Source: Pelobates cultripes (Eukaryota > Chordata > Amphibia > Anura > Pelobatidae). From it: a stretch of 64,000 nt of DNA. The DNA is taken from assembly GCA_933207985.1 (NCBI GenBank), contig OW240920.1, positions 147,768,264-147,832,263 of the forward strand. Reading direction: 5' to 3'. The notes beneath the pieces are model-generated. The model was not told the DNA's origin. It did no database searches and saw only the letters and a program-made list of their open reading frames with translations. Below are positions 1 through 11,511 of the stretch, in pieces. The position numbers and the translations under genes were made by a program. The number at the start of each line of letters is the position of its first letter. Position 1 is the stretch's first letter.

Positions 1-1568
1 CCTGGGTGCAGGCCTGTTGACGGGTGACCACAGGGTGAGCTTCCCCTGTGGTGGACGTCTGGGGCTCAAAAGCAGATGTGAGCCTCCCCAGATCGTTCCC
101 CAATAAAACCTCCGCCGGTAACTGCGGCATCAACACCACCTCCACATGTCCTGCCCCCGCTCCCCAATGTAAATGTACCCTTGCTGTAGGTAGCCGGTAC
201 ACTGCTCCCCCGGCTACCCTGACGGCCACAGTTTTACTCAGTCTCGCTTGATCCGACACCAGGTGACTCTTTAGCAAGGTGATAGTAGCCCCTGAATCAC
301 GTTGTCCCTGTACTGCTTTACCTTCCAGGTATACGGTCTGCCTGTGGTGCTGTCTGTTATCCGCATTGGCCTGGACTGGATCCGCCTCGTGCAGTACTTC
401 CCACTGTTCCACGGTTGTTATGGGAATAGCTGACCCATATGGTGTGGCCACTGTATCTTGGTAGTGATGGGCGGCGGCTGCTCTTGGTGGTGGTGATTGG
501 CCGGGGCGAATCCAGGTTGAACGATCCCTCAGCTGGGGACATTCCCTTTTATAATGTCCCCACTTCTGGCAGTGATGACAGGGGCCGGAAGCGGGCTGGC
601 GAAAACGTTGCTGTGCAGCGGGTGGTGGTGGTGGTGGCAGTTGCCTGGGTGGAGCTGGGTTGTAGCTGTTTCCCCCAAATGTTTTAAAACTGTTTTTTGG
701 GGCTGCAGGTTTCTGCTGCCTGAGTGCATCCAAGTACTCATCTGCCTTCCTGGCAGCTTCGGTAAGGGAGGTAGGGTTTCTGTCCCTCACCCATTCCTGG
801 ACATCGCTGGTTACCCCCTCATAAAATTGCTCCAGCAACACCATTTGTAACAAGTCCTCCATGGACCGAGCCTTATTGGTCTGTACCCACCCCAGAGCGG
901 CCCGATGCAACTTGCAAGCCCATTCCACATGAGAGTCCTTATCATTTTTCTTTAGGTCTCTAAACCGCCGCCGATATGCCTCTGGTGTGATTGCATATCG
1001 GGCCAGGATCACTTCTTTTACTCTGCGGTAATTCCGAATCTCCTCATCAGGTACAGTTCTATAGGCTTCAGCCGCCTTCCCTGTGAGCTTCCCTGCTAAA
1101 ATAGGCACCCACTCGTCTGGGCTAATACTATGCAATACACACAGCCTTTCAAAGTCTTGGAGAAAAGCATCTATATCTTCCTCTGCTTCTATATACGTTT
1201 TAAAGGCTTGGTAAGGAATTTTTGTCTTACCCTGTGTGATGGTAGTTGTGGTAGCATTCCTCTCCAGCTGTTGTAGTGGCCTTTGACGCAGTATAAACTC
1301 CTGTACCTCTGTCATTGTCCTGGATATAATATCTGTTCTGATTCTCTCCATAAAAGGACAGCCTGAACTGCACTTCTCTCCGGAACTCTTCTTTTTCAGC
1401 TCCCTCTGCTGCACTCTGCTGCTCAGGGATTACCCTGTCCTCCTGCTGGTATTCAGCCATCACTTCTGCAATGAGGATTGCTTTCTTTTTGTTGCTGGCT
1501 GCAATACCTTTCGCTTCCAGGAGATCTTTTAGCGTGGATCTTTTAAGCTTGGCATAATCACTCTCCAT
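1..1568 (-). pseudogene. Ty3/Gypsy-type gag (start of gag-pol), frameshifted, runs off left edge
   Basis: Gag of an LTR retrotransposon, which would form the intracellular particle. Seen on the minus strand: the likely start is the ATG at 1568, directly inside the LTR. An N-terminal lysine-rich helical segment resembling a SAP-type module follows (about 1430-1560), then a capsid-like helical region (about 850-1220), a proline run (about 620-640), a zinc knuckle of the form CHHCQKWGHYKREC (about 545-590) and, near the left edge, a DSGAT motif typical of retroviral-type aspartic proteases (about 265-280). The frame shifts by one base in a T run near 1350; after that one frame stays open to base 1. 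The family call (Gypsy rather than an endogenous retrovirus) is inferred from gag order and lack of env evidence; RT lies outside the window. Non-functional as read because of the frameshift. Confidence 0.75.
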
Positions 1569-1625
1569 CCGTATTCCATTGGTCCTTGTTCCCTTGTGAG
1601 TCTGGATCCCAGCGCTGCCAACCAA

Positions 1626-2560
1626 TGTAGCGGAGATGCAATATTCCCCAGGTTATCTCCGCTTATAATCCAAGTGAGGCTCAGGAACAAGTAAATAATA
1701 AATCCATAGGCAAAGTTTCCAGCAGGTAAAACAACAGCAATCTCCCCCACAGCAATCCCAATAACTGGACGACACACAGTTTCAGGAGCAGAACTGACAA
1801 GCCTTTAATCACAGTCTCCTTATAAAGCATGCTCCCATGCAAGGGAGGGATTTACAGTAATTATTAAATCAGCCAGCATCATAATCCCCTTATCCGGCAC
1901 ACCAATTCCCCCCGTTTCTGGATGTACCCCTAAACGTAGGGGTACCCCTTTAAATCATACATCCCCTGGTAGCCCTGATCTGGGTGACTAACATATCCAA
2001 AAATCACCCAGATCCGACCAGGGGTTCGGGAAAAGTATGGAGGGAATAAAATGACCGACCGCACGAACAGAGATAGCCAAATCCGGTTCCATGTGAATGG
2101 GCCCTGCGGTCGGTCCTGGCATAAGGGAATAAAATACACGAAAACCTCTAGCTATAGAGGCTAGGGAGGGTTCGCCTGAATCCCCTCGTTCGGTATTTTC
2201 TATCTACCGAACGAGGGGCCGTTCGGTAGTTTGGAACCGAACGGACAAGGGCTGTGGAGGTCTCAGCGGTGTTCGCCTACTCGAGTGTCCGATTTTAGTT
2301 CCAGACACTCGACGGCAAAACACCGCTGTTCGGGAGGTTTAAAATGGCCGCCGCCACGTGTTCGTTTGTCGAATGGCGGCCACCCCCGAGAACAAAGGGC
2401 GGCTACTTCCTAGTCAATTACCCGTTCGCAACAATGTTGCAACGGGTAATTGAGGACACACTTTACACAGGGGAGGTCTGGTTGTTCGGTAGTTTCATTC
2501 GAATAAACTAAGGGAATGAAACTACCGAACAATCAAAAGAATACAAGGCTTTAAAACACA
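1626..2560 (-). mobile_element. LTR of the Gypsy-type element (minus orientation)
   Basis: The LTR ends TACA on the minus strand at 1626 and the gag leader starts immediately after it, with a TGG-containing primer-binding-like stretch (about 1605-1625). The interior shares blocks with the other LTRs in this window, including a GCCGCCGCCACGTG core near 2350 and a reverse GACCGACCGCA block near 2050, so they belong to one family or close subfamilies. It also contains self-complementary blocks such as the CGTTCGGTA inverted pairs at 2185-2230. The outer edge near 2560 is approximate; no clear TG start or target duplication was found. Confidence 0.6.
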
Positions 2561-3690
2561 TAGAAAACTAGCAGATCACACTAATGCAATTATTTCAAGG
2601 ACATCTGCAGGACAGCCCAGTGCCATCCGCTACAACCACTGCTGGTGTTAATAAATGTAACACAATAAGAGGTGATAATGTGGGAAATGGTACATCTAAA
2701 ATAAAGAAAAAGAGAAATATACTTCATGCTGTCATAATAAAAAATGTAATAATCTGAAAGTAATATATAACAGATTAAGATGACTTGGAAAAGAAAGCCT
2801 GAGTGGAATCTATTTATTTATTAAAATGAGGATAAGAAGAAATGATAAAAACTGAAAATGATATACAACAAACTAGGATGGCTTAAAAAGAAGCCTGAAG
2901 TGGAATCTATCTAATTTATTAAGATGATGATGATACAGCAATGGAAGATTAATAAGAATATGTCCATAAATAATATGAAGGGAAAATGTTCCCAAATCTG
3001 GTACAGTGTGTAGTTAACCCTGAAAGAACAGACATAAAAAAGAAAAATGTAGTGAATAGTAAACTGAAGATGGATACATCAATGAAAACAAAGAAAAGCA
3101 TATGTTAAAGTAGAAAACTCACTTAATGCTAAGCCTAGGTAAATTACGAAAATACCCAGAAGTGATAGAAAGAAAATAAATATCACAAAAATACAAAAAT
3201 CTACTGTAAGAATATTTCAAGCCTTTTTGTTCTACATACACAGGATCTATACCCTCTACACCCCAGGGTACCCTATCCTTCCCCCTGTTACACTTTGCGT
3301 CTATCAGCACAGACGTGAGCTTTAACAGAGAACAAATAGAGTGCAACCTTAGAACTTTTTAAATCTTTAGTTATCAAGCTATTTCTTTCATTTTAATTAT
3401 TTATTTCGGGTTTGCACACCTTATTTCGTTTGTGTGTTACACTTTGGGTGATTGCCAATTTTCTGGCAATTTTTAATAATTCTTTCTCAATAAATTATTT
3501 TTTGTTTTTGATTGGTATGTCCAGCCGTCCATCGGTACTATTTCTCATAGCTATTCCTATATGTTTCTAGCACCCTAATTTGGGTATACTACTTTCATAC
3601 TCTCCTTTTGATTCCACTAGGGGTTACCCCCCCTTTTTCTTTAGTATACCAGAGTGAGCTGTATCCAATTTGTTTTTTATTAACCCACCG
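2560..3690. other. AT-rich stretch, no gene seen
   Basis: About 1.1 kb of AT-rich DNA. An approximate 100-bp direct repeat is visible: two similar blocks at about 2755-2830 and 2850-2930 share the pattern GATGACTTGGAAAAGAAAGCCTGA / GATGGCTTAAAAAGAAGCCTGA. No conserved coding potential, RNA gene or clear element end was recognised. Confidence 0.5.
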
Positions 3691-3913
3691 TGTTTAACTG
3701 TGTTATACATGTTTGATTGGCTGTTTTACAAAACCCTGTGGGTGGTAACATTGTGTAAAAATGTGTATATAAGAAACAATAAAACCACAGCTCTGTCTGT
3801 TCCTGTTTTACCCTCAACATTGAGCCTCGTCTCATGTGTGGGGGAAAAGGCTGCATCTACACTGGGGGATTGCTATACGCTGTATATTCCCCTCATAGGC
3901 GTGTGCAGCCTAT
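3690..3913 (+). mobile_element. LTR fragment (U3 end, R and part of U5)
   Basis: Shares with the other LTRs in this window the ordered blocks TGATTGG, AAAACCCTGTGGG, an AATAAAACC polyadenylation-type signal at about 3778, and the R/U5 block with CCCTCAACATTGAGCCTCG followed by GGGGGATTGCTATACGC. The upstream part of the LTR is missing, so this is a truncated copy. Confidence 0.6.
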
Positions 3914-3965
3914 TGCGTTAGGGTGTGCACCCTAAAGCACAAACACACGCTGCATGTGTATATAT

Positions 3966-4035
3966 GTAATATATATATATATATATATAAAATAAACAAT
4001 ACACAAAAGCATGTTCAGGTGAGTGCAACCCCATG

Positions 4036-4066
<31 letters not shown>

Positions 4067-4085
4067 AGAAGAAGAAGATTTTTGT

Positions 4086-4117
<32 letters not shown>

Positions 4118-4132
4118 TATATATATACACAT

Positions 4133-4171
<39 letters not shown>

Positions 4172-4680
4172 TACACTGCTGTGTGTGTGTGTGTGCTGTT
4201 AGTGTGCTGTGTGAGAGTGGTGTGAGGGTGCTGTAAGTGTGATGTGTGTGTGAGGGTGCTGGTAGTGTGCTATGTGGGTGAGGGTGTTTGTGTGGGTGCT
4301 GTTTGTGTGTGAGGGTGCTGTTAGTTTGCTGTGTGTGAGGGTGTTTGTGTGTGTGTGTTTGTTAGGGTCCTATTACTGTGCTGTGTGAGGGTGATGTGTG
4401 TGTGATGTGTGCGTGACGGTGCCATTTGTGTGATGTGTGTGGGTGTCGTGTTTTTGTGAGTGCTGTTTGTGTGTGTGTGTGTTTGTGAGGGTGCTGTTAG
4501 TGTACTGTGTGTGTGAGCGTGCTGTGTGTGTGAGGGTGCTGTATGTGTACTGTATGTTGTGTGGGTGCTGTTTGTGGGAGGGTGCTGTATGTGTGCAGGT
4601 GCTGTTTGTGTGTGGGTGCTGTATGTGTGTGTGTGTGTGCTGTATGTTTGGAGGGATTGTGGAGGTGGGGGCAGACTAGT
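3966..4680. repeat. (TA)n, (CA)n and GTGT-rich low-complexity array
   Basis: Alternating TA runs at 3967-3990, 4043-4070 and 4137-4162, CA runs at 4100-4120, then about 480 bp of degenerate GTGTG-rich units with interspersed GTGCTG (4180-4660). No protein-coding meaning; the long cysteine/valine-rich or Tyr/Ile-rich translations are simple-repeat artefacts. Confidence 0.9.
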
Positions 4681-5085
4681 AAATATCCCCCCTCCCTTCT
4701 TACCTTATGTAGGGAGGGGGAATCCTTGCTGCCATGTGCCATCCTTGGTGGTCCAGTGGAGAGTGAACTCTAGCCTGCGGGGCTAGAGTTAACTCTCGCG
4801 AGATCTGAGCGTTGTGTTGGCAATGCTCAGATCTCGTGAGAGGAACCTGGTGTAGCTGCTGTCTAGAGCTCCCCGGGTCCTCTCCTACCTCCCTCCATGC
4901 TGCTGTGGGCTGGTGAGGTAGATCTTTGATCTCCACGCCGGCCCATGGAGGCTTAGAGCAGAGCCGGCACTCAGATGGCGCCGGCTCTGCGTGAGCCAAC
5001 AGGGGAGATCCGGAGATCTCCGGAGAAGTCCTGGGGAATAAAGTGTGGGAACTCTCCCAAGATTCCCACCCCCCAAAAAAAAATA

Positions 5086-5410
5086 ATATACACGTGTGCA
5101 CACACACTGACACACATAGACAGACACACATATATATATGCGTGCACACACATACTCAGACAAACACACATACACTCACAGACACACACACATACATTCA
5201 CAGACACACACAAACACATTCACAGAAACACACTCATACACTCACAGACACACACACATACACTCACAGACACACACACACACACATACACACACTCTCA
5301 CAGACACACACTCACAGACACACACACACACTCACAGACACACACACTCACAGACACACATACACTTACAGACACACACACATACATTCACAGACACACA
5401 CACATACAAA
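5086..5410. repeat. (CA)n-rich array with TCACAGACACACA units
   Basis: Repeated TCACAGACACACACA-type units with short variants over about 320 bp, flanked by unique GC-rich sequence. Typical minisatellite/microsatellite hybrid. Confidence 0.9.
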
Positions 5411-5429
5411 TTATTATTTTTTAATTAAA

Positions 5430-6330
5430 AAATGTCCACCCAGCCTCTCTACCTGGAGAGCTGGCGTGGACCTGTCTTTGGGGTCCAGTGGGTCGGGTAC
5501 CTGTCTCCAAATCAGCCGCGGCAAGGGAGCTGTGTGCTCTCTGCTCCCTCTCGCCGCGCGGGCTGTCTACAGTAGCTGGGAGCCGGAATATGACATCATA
5601 TTCGACGCGGCTGATCTGGAGACAGGCACCCGACCATCACCTCTTGCCCCACCCCCCACGACAGGAGGAACACGGGTGGGAGGAAGGGGGGCATTTGGGG
5701 GTGCTGAGTGCCTGCAGGAACTGTGTTCCTGCTCAAAAAAAAGTGCAGAAACTCAGTTCCTGCAGGACTCAATCCATAGGCGTGCAGCAGGGATTAGTGG
5801 GTGCCCAGGCACACCCGGCATACCCCGTGCGCACGCCTATGATTCCCCTAGCCAGGGCAGGATTAACATAGGGGCTGATGGAGCTGCAGCTCCAGGCCCA
5901 GGCCCATGGAATAGGCCCATTGATTTAAAAAATAGATTTTTTTCCCACACACTACTCTTAGGGATTCCACCTGGCTTTTATTTTATTGGCACAGCCAGTA
6001 TTTGAGACTTCCTGGCTGGTGCCAATATTACAGTGATACTGGCAAAACAAATGCTGGTATTTTTCTCAGTATAAACAAGAGATTACTCTGCAATACCAGC
6101 ACTGGCCAGTAGGGGTCGCTGTGTGTGTGCAGACAGGCAGGGATAGGAAGTTCCAGCATATCCCTCCCTGCCTATCTATACTCACTGATCTACAGGGGAG
6201 CAGCTACAGAGAGTCCAGACAGCAACTCCCACCCTGCAGAGACAGCCTACAGTTCAGGGAAGTAAGGGATGGGGGAAAGGCTGCAAGGAGACATACACTG
6301 AGACACTAAGGGACATTGGGAGACATTATG
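5430..6330. other. Unassigned interspersed-repeat-like sequence
   Basis: GC-rich to mixed sequence without a recognised gene. A pair of short inverted blocks (GCGTGC near 5780 and GCACGCCTATG near 5829) and runs such as GGCCCAGGCCCATGGAATAGGCCC (positions 5893-5918) look like pieces of an old dispersed repeat. I could not assign a family. Confidence 0.35.
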
Positions 6331-6334
6331 AAAC

Positions 6335-6690
6335 AGACACATGGGGACACAGTATCCCCATGTCTCCCAGTGTCCCCATGTCTCCCAGCCAGTGACCCCC
6401 TAGTGTCTCACTGTCCCCATGTCTCCTAGTGCCTCCATGTCTCCCAGTGCCTCAAGTGTCTCAATGTCCCCATGTCTCCAAGCTAGTGTCCCTAGTGTCT
6501 GTGGCCCTGGTGTCTTCTTGTCCCAATGTCTCCCAGTGCCCCCATGTCTCAATGTCCCCATGTCCCCCAGCCAGTGTCTCTAGTGTCTGTGTCCCTGGTG
6601 TCTGTGTCCCCATGTCTTCAAGTATCCCCTATTTTCCCAGTGTCCCCAATGCGTCCCAGCCAGAATCCCCTAGTCTCCCAGTGTCACTGG
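6335..6690. repeat. Degenerate minisatellite with GTCTCCCAGTGTCCCCAT-type units
   Basis: Units of roughly 18 bp (CCCATGTCTCCCAGTGT variants) repeat with many substitutions over about 350 bp. Confidence 0.8.
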
Positions 6691-6975
6691 TGTCTGAGAG
6701 ACATGGGGCCACTGGGAGGAATCCATCTATACAGCAGAATCAAACTAAGTAGTTTTTTTGTGATTTTACAGCATTTTCTCTTATGTCACTCCTTGTGATT
6801 TACATCATCTGATGTCACCCATACATATTTAATTATGCAAATTAGAAAGGCCGGTATGTTTTTCCAAGAAAGGTGGCAACCCTAACTACTTTTCACATAC
6901 TCTTACTTAAGTATGGAAACTTAAGAGGGATGTATGGGAACAAAACTTGTGTGGGCTGGCTGACAATGAATATAG

Positions 6976-7528
6976 TTAAGGATTATAGTCACCAGAACAA
7001 CTAAGCAGCTTATTGAATTTGTTCTGTGAGAACTACCGTTGTATGGTTGTAAACACTGCCCTTTTTCTTAGAAATGCAGTGTTTGGCATGCGCAGCCTAG
7101 TGATAACTCCACTGGCTACTCCTTCTGGCTGTTAGAGATTTCAATATGGTCAAAGTTGCATCCAAACATTCAGTATCTCCTCTGCATGCAGAATAAATTT
7201 CATATACCCATTGATTCACTGCCCTCTATGGAGAGATGTTATCATTGTGGCTGTGTTTGTCCATGCTGGTTTCACTCTGTCACCTTCCTTGCTGTCTCCT
7301 CAATCTCATGGGGGGAAGCACTGTGATTGGATTAGGGCCACCACTTAACAGGACTGCTTGTTTTTCTGAGTCTAACAGCATGCAGAGTTACAGCTTCAGG
7401 CTTGAATACAGTAAGATTTTGCTATATTTATGGAGGTATGAGGGGCCCAGGGGGGGCTAGATGGTGGTGTTAACACTATAGGGTCATGAATTCATGTTTG
7501 TGTTCCTGACCCTATAGTGATCCTTTAA
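6976..7528 (-). mobile_element. Kolobok/T2-like MITE (TTAA-flanked)
   Basis: Begins TTAAGGATTATAGTCACC at 6976 and ends with GACCCTATAGTGATCCTTTAA near 7527, so the ends are imperfect inverted repeats built on TTAA(AGG). The same element recurs in opposite orientation at 31203-31790. Internal foldback pairs include the CACTATAGGGTCA / TGACCCTATAGTG pair at 7475-7520. A TTAA target and TTAAAGG ends are the known signature of the T2/Kolobok MITEs of frogs; the assignment is from that signature only. Confidence 0.6.
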
Positions 7529-7940
7529 AGGACCACTATAGTGCCAGGAAAACATACTTGCTTTCCTGGCACTATAGTGCCCTGAGGGTGCCCCCACCCT
7601 CAGGGACCCCCTCCCGCTGGGCTCTGGGGAGAGGAAAGGGGTTAAACTTAACTTTTTTCCAGCGCCGGGCGGGGAGCTCTCCTCCTCCTCTCCGCCTCCC
7701 ATCCTCCTCTTCGGCTGAATGCGCATGCGCGGCAGGAGCTGCGCACGCATTCAGCCTGTCTCATAGGAAAGCATTTATAGTGCTTTCATATGGACTCTGG
7801 CGTCTCCTCACTGTGATTTTCACAGTGAGAAGCACGCAAACGCCTCTAGCGGCTGTCAATGAGACAGCCACTAGAGGCTTTAGAGACTGGATTAAACCAT
7901 TTATAAACATAGCAGTTTCTCTGGTGCTGCTAGCCCTTTA
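7525..7940 (+). mobile_element. Second Kolobok-like MITE, sharing a TTTAAAGG junction with the previous one
   Basis: Starts TTAAAGGACCACTATAGTG directly at the end of the preceding element and ends CTAGCCCTTTAA at about 7939. Contains the foldback TGCCAGGAAA / TTTCCTGGCA pair (7540-7572) and a CACTAGAGGC block. Related blocks occur near 44090-44250, 49083-49345 and 54034-54200. Two elements abutting at one TTAA suggests insertion at the target site of an older copy. Confidence 0.55.
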
Positions 7941-8955
7941 AGAACCATTTTGGGGCATGGCAAAAATTTGGGACAAGGCCCCTTTAAAACTGTGTCCCCA
8001 GAGTCCCCAGACTTGTTTTGGGACACTGCCCCTTTAAGATGATGTCCCCAGACTTTGAAAATAACTTCTAAATGGCTTTTTCCCTTATGGTTCGGTAATT
8101 GGGGCTTACCGAGCCATTCACTGCACAGGCGGACCAACCAGAGCTGGAAGCGTGCAGGCAATTTACCTCCCAGGCTGGGAGCCTGCTGTAGGTAAATTGG
8201 TGAACGCTGGGGGCCGCCATTCGACAAACGAACACGTGGCAGCAGCCATCTTTTTTTATTCAATGCGGTCAGCGGTGTGTGTAGCCAAATTCATGGAACT
8301 GTAATGGGCTACACAGTTCTGCGAACACCACTGAGCCTTACCTTCTCCCACAATGATTCTGCATTCGGCGATGGGACTTAGTCATTTTTTCAGCCAGAAA
8401 TAGACCGACCGCACAGCCCAAATCTATGGAACTGTTTTGGGCATGAAAATGTGCTTGCGGTCGGTCAAAAAAGAACTTCCGGCTAACTTTTTAACCCCTG
8501 CATGGAATTGGCTGAATTTTGGATATGTTTATAATTAAAGTGTGCTGAGTTCGAATATGTAATTTATATGTTTGTGGCATGTATATTTTTGAAGTTATTA
8601 ATATTTTGTAAAAACTGTATTTCTCTGCCTGTGATAATTAAGTTAGACCATAGTGTTCAGTAATTATATCACAGGCAGAGGGGATGATTTTGTGTGGGAG
8701 TGTCTGTGTGTATTGTACGGATTGATTGGTTGTTCTGCAAAACCCTGTGGGCAGTACTATGTTTGTAGAATGTGAATAAAAGAGGCTGTATGTGCCAGTA
8801 CAGTCAGTTCTACTTCACCCTCAATTTGGAGTGTCGTCTCTTATTGGGAGAATCTGCTACAAGGGATTGCTATGCTTGTCATACTCCCTTGCTAAATCAC
8901 TCTTAAGCTCTTGTAAGAGCTTGTTCCTGCCTTGCTCTCTGGAGGAGTCTACAAT
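7941..8955 (+). mobile_element. LTR copy, 5' truncated
   Basis: Carries the blocks of the window's main LTR family in order: CCCTTTAAAACTGTGTCCCC (7979-7998), the CGAACACGTGGCAGC core (about 8228), ACCGACCGCA (about 8404) paired with GCGGTCGGT (about 8457), the TCTGCCTGTGAT / ATCACAGGCAGA pair (8625-8680), TGATTGG with AAAACCCTGTGGG (about 8723-8750), an AATAAAAGA signal (about 8775) and the R/U5 block with GTCGTCTC and GGGATTGCTATGC (about 8835-8880). The expected TGTGGCG or TGTGTCAG start is absent, so the left end is truncated next to the MITE. Confidence 0.65.
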
Positions 8956-9319
8956 ACTTTCCCTAAACACACACATTTTACAACCCCTACACACACTACA
9001 TCATCTATACACACATACACTACAGCCCCTATGCACACACTCTCTCACTCTTACACGCAATCCTACAAGCAGGCTCTGATATGATTTCCTGGCCCTATTG
9101 TCCTCTGGTATCCCACTTATGGAGACACCAGAGACAAGTCACAAGCAAACACAGTGCAAGCATGTTAATAAATTTGCTTGCACTACGCAGAACAAATACA
9201 GGGCATTTTTCTTTTGCAAGAGCTCTTCATCGGGGCTCTGCATATGGGTTGCCCTGGAGGAGCATTGACCCAACAGGCTCACTTTGAGAGGGGGTGTGCT
9301 TGTCATTGGTGTCACCTCA

Positions 9320-9665
9320 TTCCTAAGTTTTATCGCTGTGGAGCTCTGATATATTCAGACACACTGCACATTACTGTGAGTTGTATAGCTGTGGAGCTCT
9401 GTGATACTTTCATACACACTGCACATTACTGTGAGTTTTATCACTGTGTAGCTCTGTGATACACCCATACACATTGCATAATACTATGAGTTTTTATTAC
9501 TGTGTAGCTCTGTGATACACTCATACACACTGCATATTACTGTGAGTTTTATAGCTGTGGAGCTCTGTGATACACCCATACACACTGCATATTACTGTGA
9601 GTTTTATAGCTGTGGAGCTCTGTGATACTCATACACACTGCACATTACTGTCAGTTGTATGGTTT
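9320..9665. repeat. Minisatellite, about 55-bp unit
   Basis: Five to six copies of a unit containing GTGGAGCTCTGTGATAC, CATACACACTGC and ATTACTGTGAGTTTTA. Copies differ at several positions. It lies just downstream of the ENDOD1-like exon on its strand. Confidence 0.85.
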
Positions 9666-9836
9666 TGGAGATCGGTGCCACCAGCTGGTGAAAATCCCCA
9701 GAATCACACAGAATTTTTGATTTAATCTTACTGAAGTGGAAATGTAGTTGGTTAATATTTAGTTAAATTTCTATAAAATTTTGTGAATTGAATGGTTGAC
9801 ATGAGTGTGAATAAATTGGGTCTTAAAGTCACTTAC

Positions 9837-10139
9837 CTGCGGCTCCAGGCGGAATGTCTTTGATGAGCCTTTTGGGTCATCGGGTCTTATGTCTAGAATA
9901 TAGGCAGCGTATAGAGGATATCGTAACTCCTTATGGTACAGCGAGGCATAGAAAGGGTTATTTTGGTTTTCGAGCATCAGGCAGAGAGGTGTGATGGCAT
10001 TGGCCTTGCTGGAGAGTTGATCAAATCCTTGTGGAGGGTTAGTACCATAGAAGGTACCAAGGCAGTCATTGAAACTTGGACTCACTTTGGCCAAGGCTGT
10101 ATTAACCAGAGCCAAGACTAGTAATAGCCAAAACATCAT
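9837..10139 (-). CDS. ENDOD1-like secreted protein, first coding exon only
   Basis: First exon of a gene resembling vertebrate ENDOD1 (endonuclease domain-containing 1), proteins with a signal peptide and a DNA/RNA non-specific endonuclease fold. The exon encodes 101 residues: a hydrophobic signal peptide at 1-17 (MMFWLLLVLALVNTALA), a mature start with FNDCLGTFYGTNPPQGF (about 23-39), which resembles the Cys-containing NxxPPxGF segment near the ENDOD1 N-terminus, and YASLYHKELRYPLYAAY (about 64-80), which matches the family's xATLYxxxxRxPxYSAY segment. A consensus donor follows directly (CAG/GTAAGTG at 9837/9836, phase 0). A TATA box lies 97 bp upstream of the ATG. The catalytic exon should lie at lower coordinates on the minus strand, but none was found between 1 and 9830, so the gene is either interrupted by repeats, assembled apart, or an orphan exon. 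ENDOD1-like genes form multigene families in fish and frogs, so no specific symbol is given. Confidence 0.7.
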
Positions 10140-10235
10140 GATGGAAACAGCAACTCTTGGACAATCTCGAGAAGATGGAAAGACCCGTTATGTGAGCTTC
10201 ACAACCAGATAATATGTCACCCCACGGGTTCCTGC

Positions 10236-10243
10236 TTTATATA
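10236..10243 (-). promoter_or_regulatory. TATA box of the ENDOD1-like gene
   Basis: Minus-strand TATATAAA, 97 bp upstream of the ATG at 10139. The spacing allows a leader of roughly 65-70 nt. A clear TATA box is consistent with a regulated, tissue-specific secreted-protein gene (inference). Confidence 0.6.
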
Positions 10244-10799
10244 CAGTTTCATGGTCATGTGTTACAATGTATAGATAAGGCTAAAGATTTGGGAGATGTT
10301 AGGGTTAAAGACTTTATGGTGTTTTAAGCTTGAACAGGAATGGTAAAACGTGTCACTTGTGGTTAATTACATCAGGTTTAAAGAGGAACATATGATTAAA
10401 AAAATATACTCTTTCATTTTTACCTATTGTTTGTAATTATTTACATAATATTGAAGCTTGCACAACTAACACAAAGTCACCTTCTTCTGATCTGTGTGTA
10501 TTCAATGAAAAGTGAGCCCTAAATGATTTCCTTATATTTAATTTTATATAGTCAGTTTGGAAGGTATTAGGGTTTAAAGGTTTTATGGTGTTTAACCTTG
10601 GATGTAGGACACAGAAGACTATATAACACAACAGTTAATGGACACTCCAGGCACCAAGACCACTTCTGCCCTTTGGAGTGGTCTGGGTGCCAATTCCCAT
10701 CACCCTTAACTCTGCAAGTGTAATTATTGCACTTTTTATAAACTGCAATAATTACCTTGCAGTAGGGGTTTCTAGGGGGGAACTTACCCAAGATTCCCG

Positions 10800-11511
10800 C
10801 CCTTACCCAAGATTGATTGATTATTGGGCGTTTATGCACCACCTCCTGAACTGACAAATACCTCATCAGAGAACCCCTTGTCCACCACACCCTATAGTTT
10901 GACCATTGGGCTATGGCTGGTTTCCTTTCTAAAAAGATAGACCCTAAACAATGGTGTTCTGATGCTGACACTATCTTTTCAAAAAACCTGTCGCTCCAAA
11001 CCCTCCCCCCTCAGGATATACATGCCAGCCTCAATAGATTAACTAAAATGTTTAAACAACAAATTAAAACCAGCTGGGAGATATCAACCTTGGACACCTA
11101 TATATCTAAGAAAATCATCCCAAGGGGCCTTAGGGTTCTCGTTCCACCCCCTAGAAACATAGAGATCGAGGCTTTTACAAGAGAATGGGAGGAGGCTGCA
11201 GCTACATGTTCCACAACTTTTATGTCTATCATATGCAAATATGAAACACAACATCTAGCTACCACCCAAAGCTCACTAGATACCGAGATTGAGAACATAC
11301 AAAGATTCAAGGAGGATCCCTAATTTCAGAATCTTGAGGTTAATTTAAAGACCAATTTGGATAGATTCTCACATCAGATAAAAATCAAGAAGCATAACTT
11401 CAAAACAGGTAGGGTCTATCGCCAGACTAGGAGAAAAGTGAGAATAGACTCGGACCATTTTAGTACTTCAGAATATGAGAAAAAACACAAAAAAGGGTCA
11501 GCGCTGATATG
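10800..11511 (+). pseudogene. Penelope-like element, N-terminal ORF part, one nonsense codon
   Basis: An open frame from the ATG at 10913 carries the motif IIPRGLRVLVPPPRN (about 11114-11158), resembling the conserved IPRGLR region N-terminal to the reverse transcriptase in Penelope-like elements of vertebrates. The frame meets TAA at 11321-11323, yet continues open in the same frame to 11511 with lysine/arginine-rich sequence (KTGRVYRQTRRKVR), suggesting a single nonsense mutation in an otherwise preserved region. The rest of the RT is missing here; sequence switches at about 11480 to an inverted terminal segment. Confidence 0.6.

Noticed and set aside
5043..6005. 320-codon Thr/His-rich open frame
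   Set aside because: Mostly CA repeats, then an unrelated tail; not a protein.
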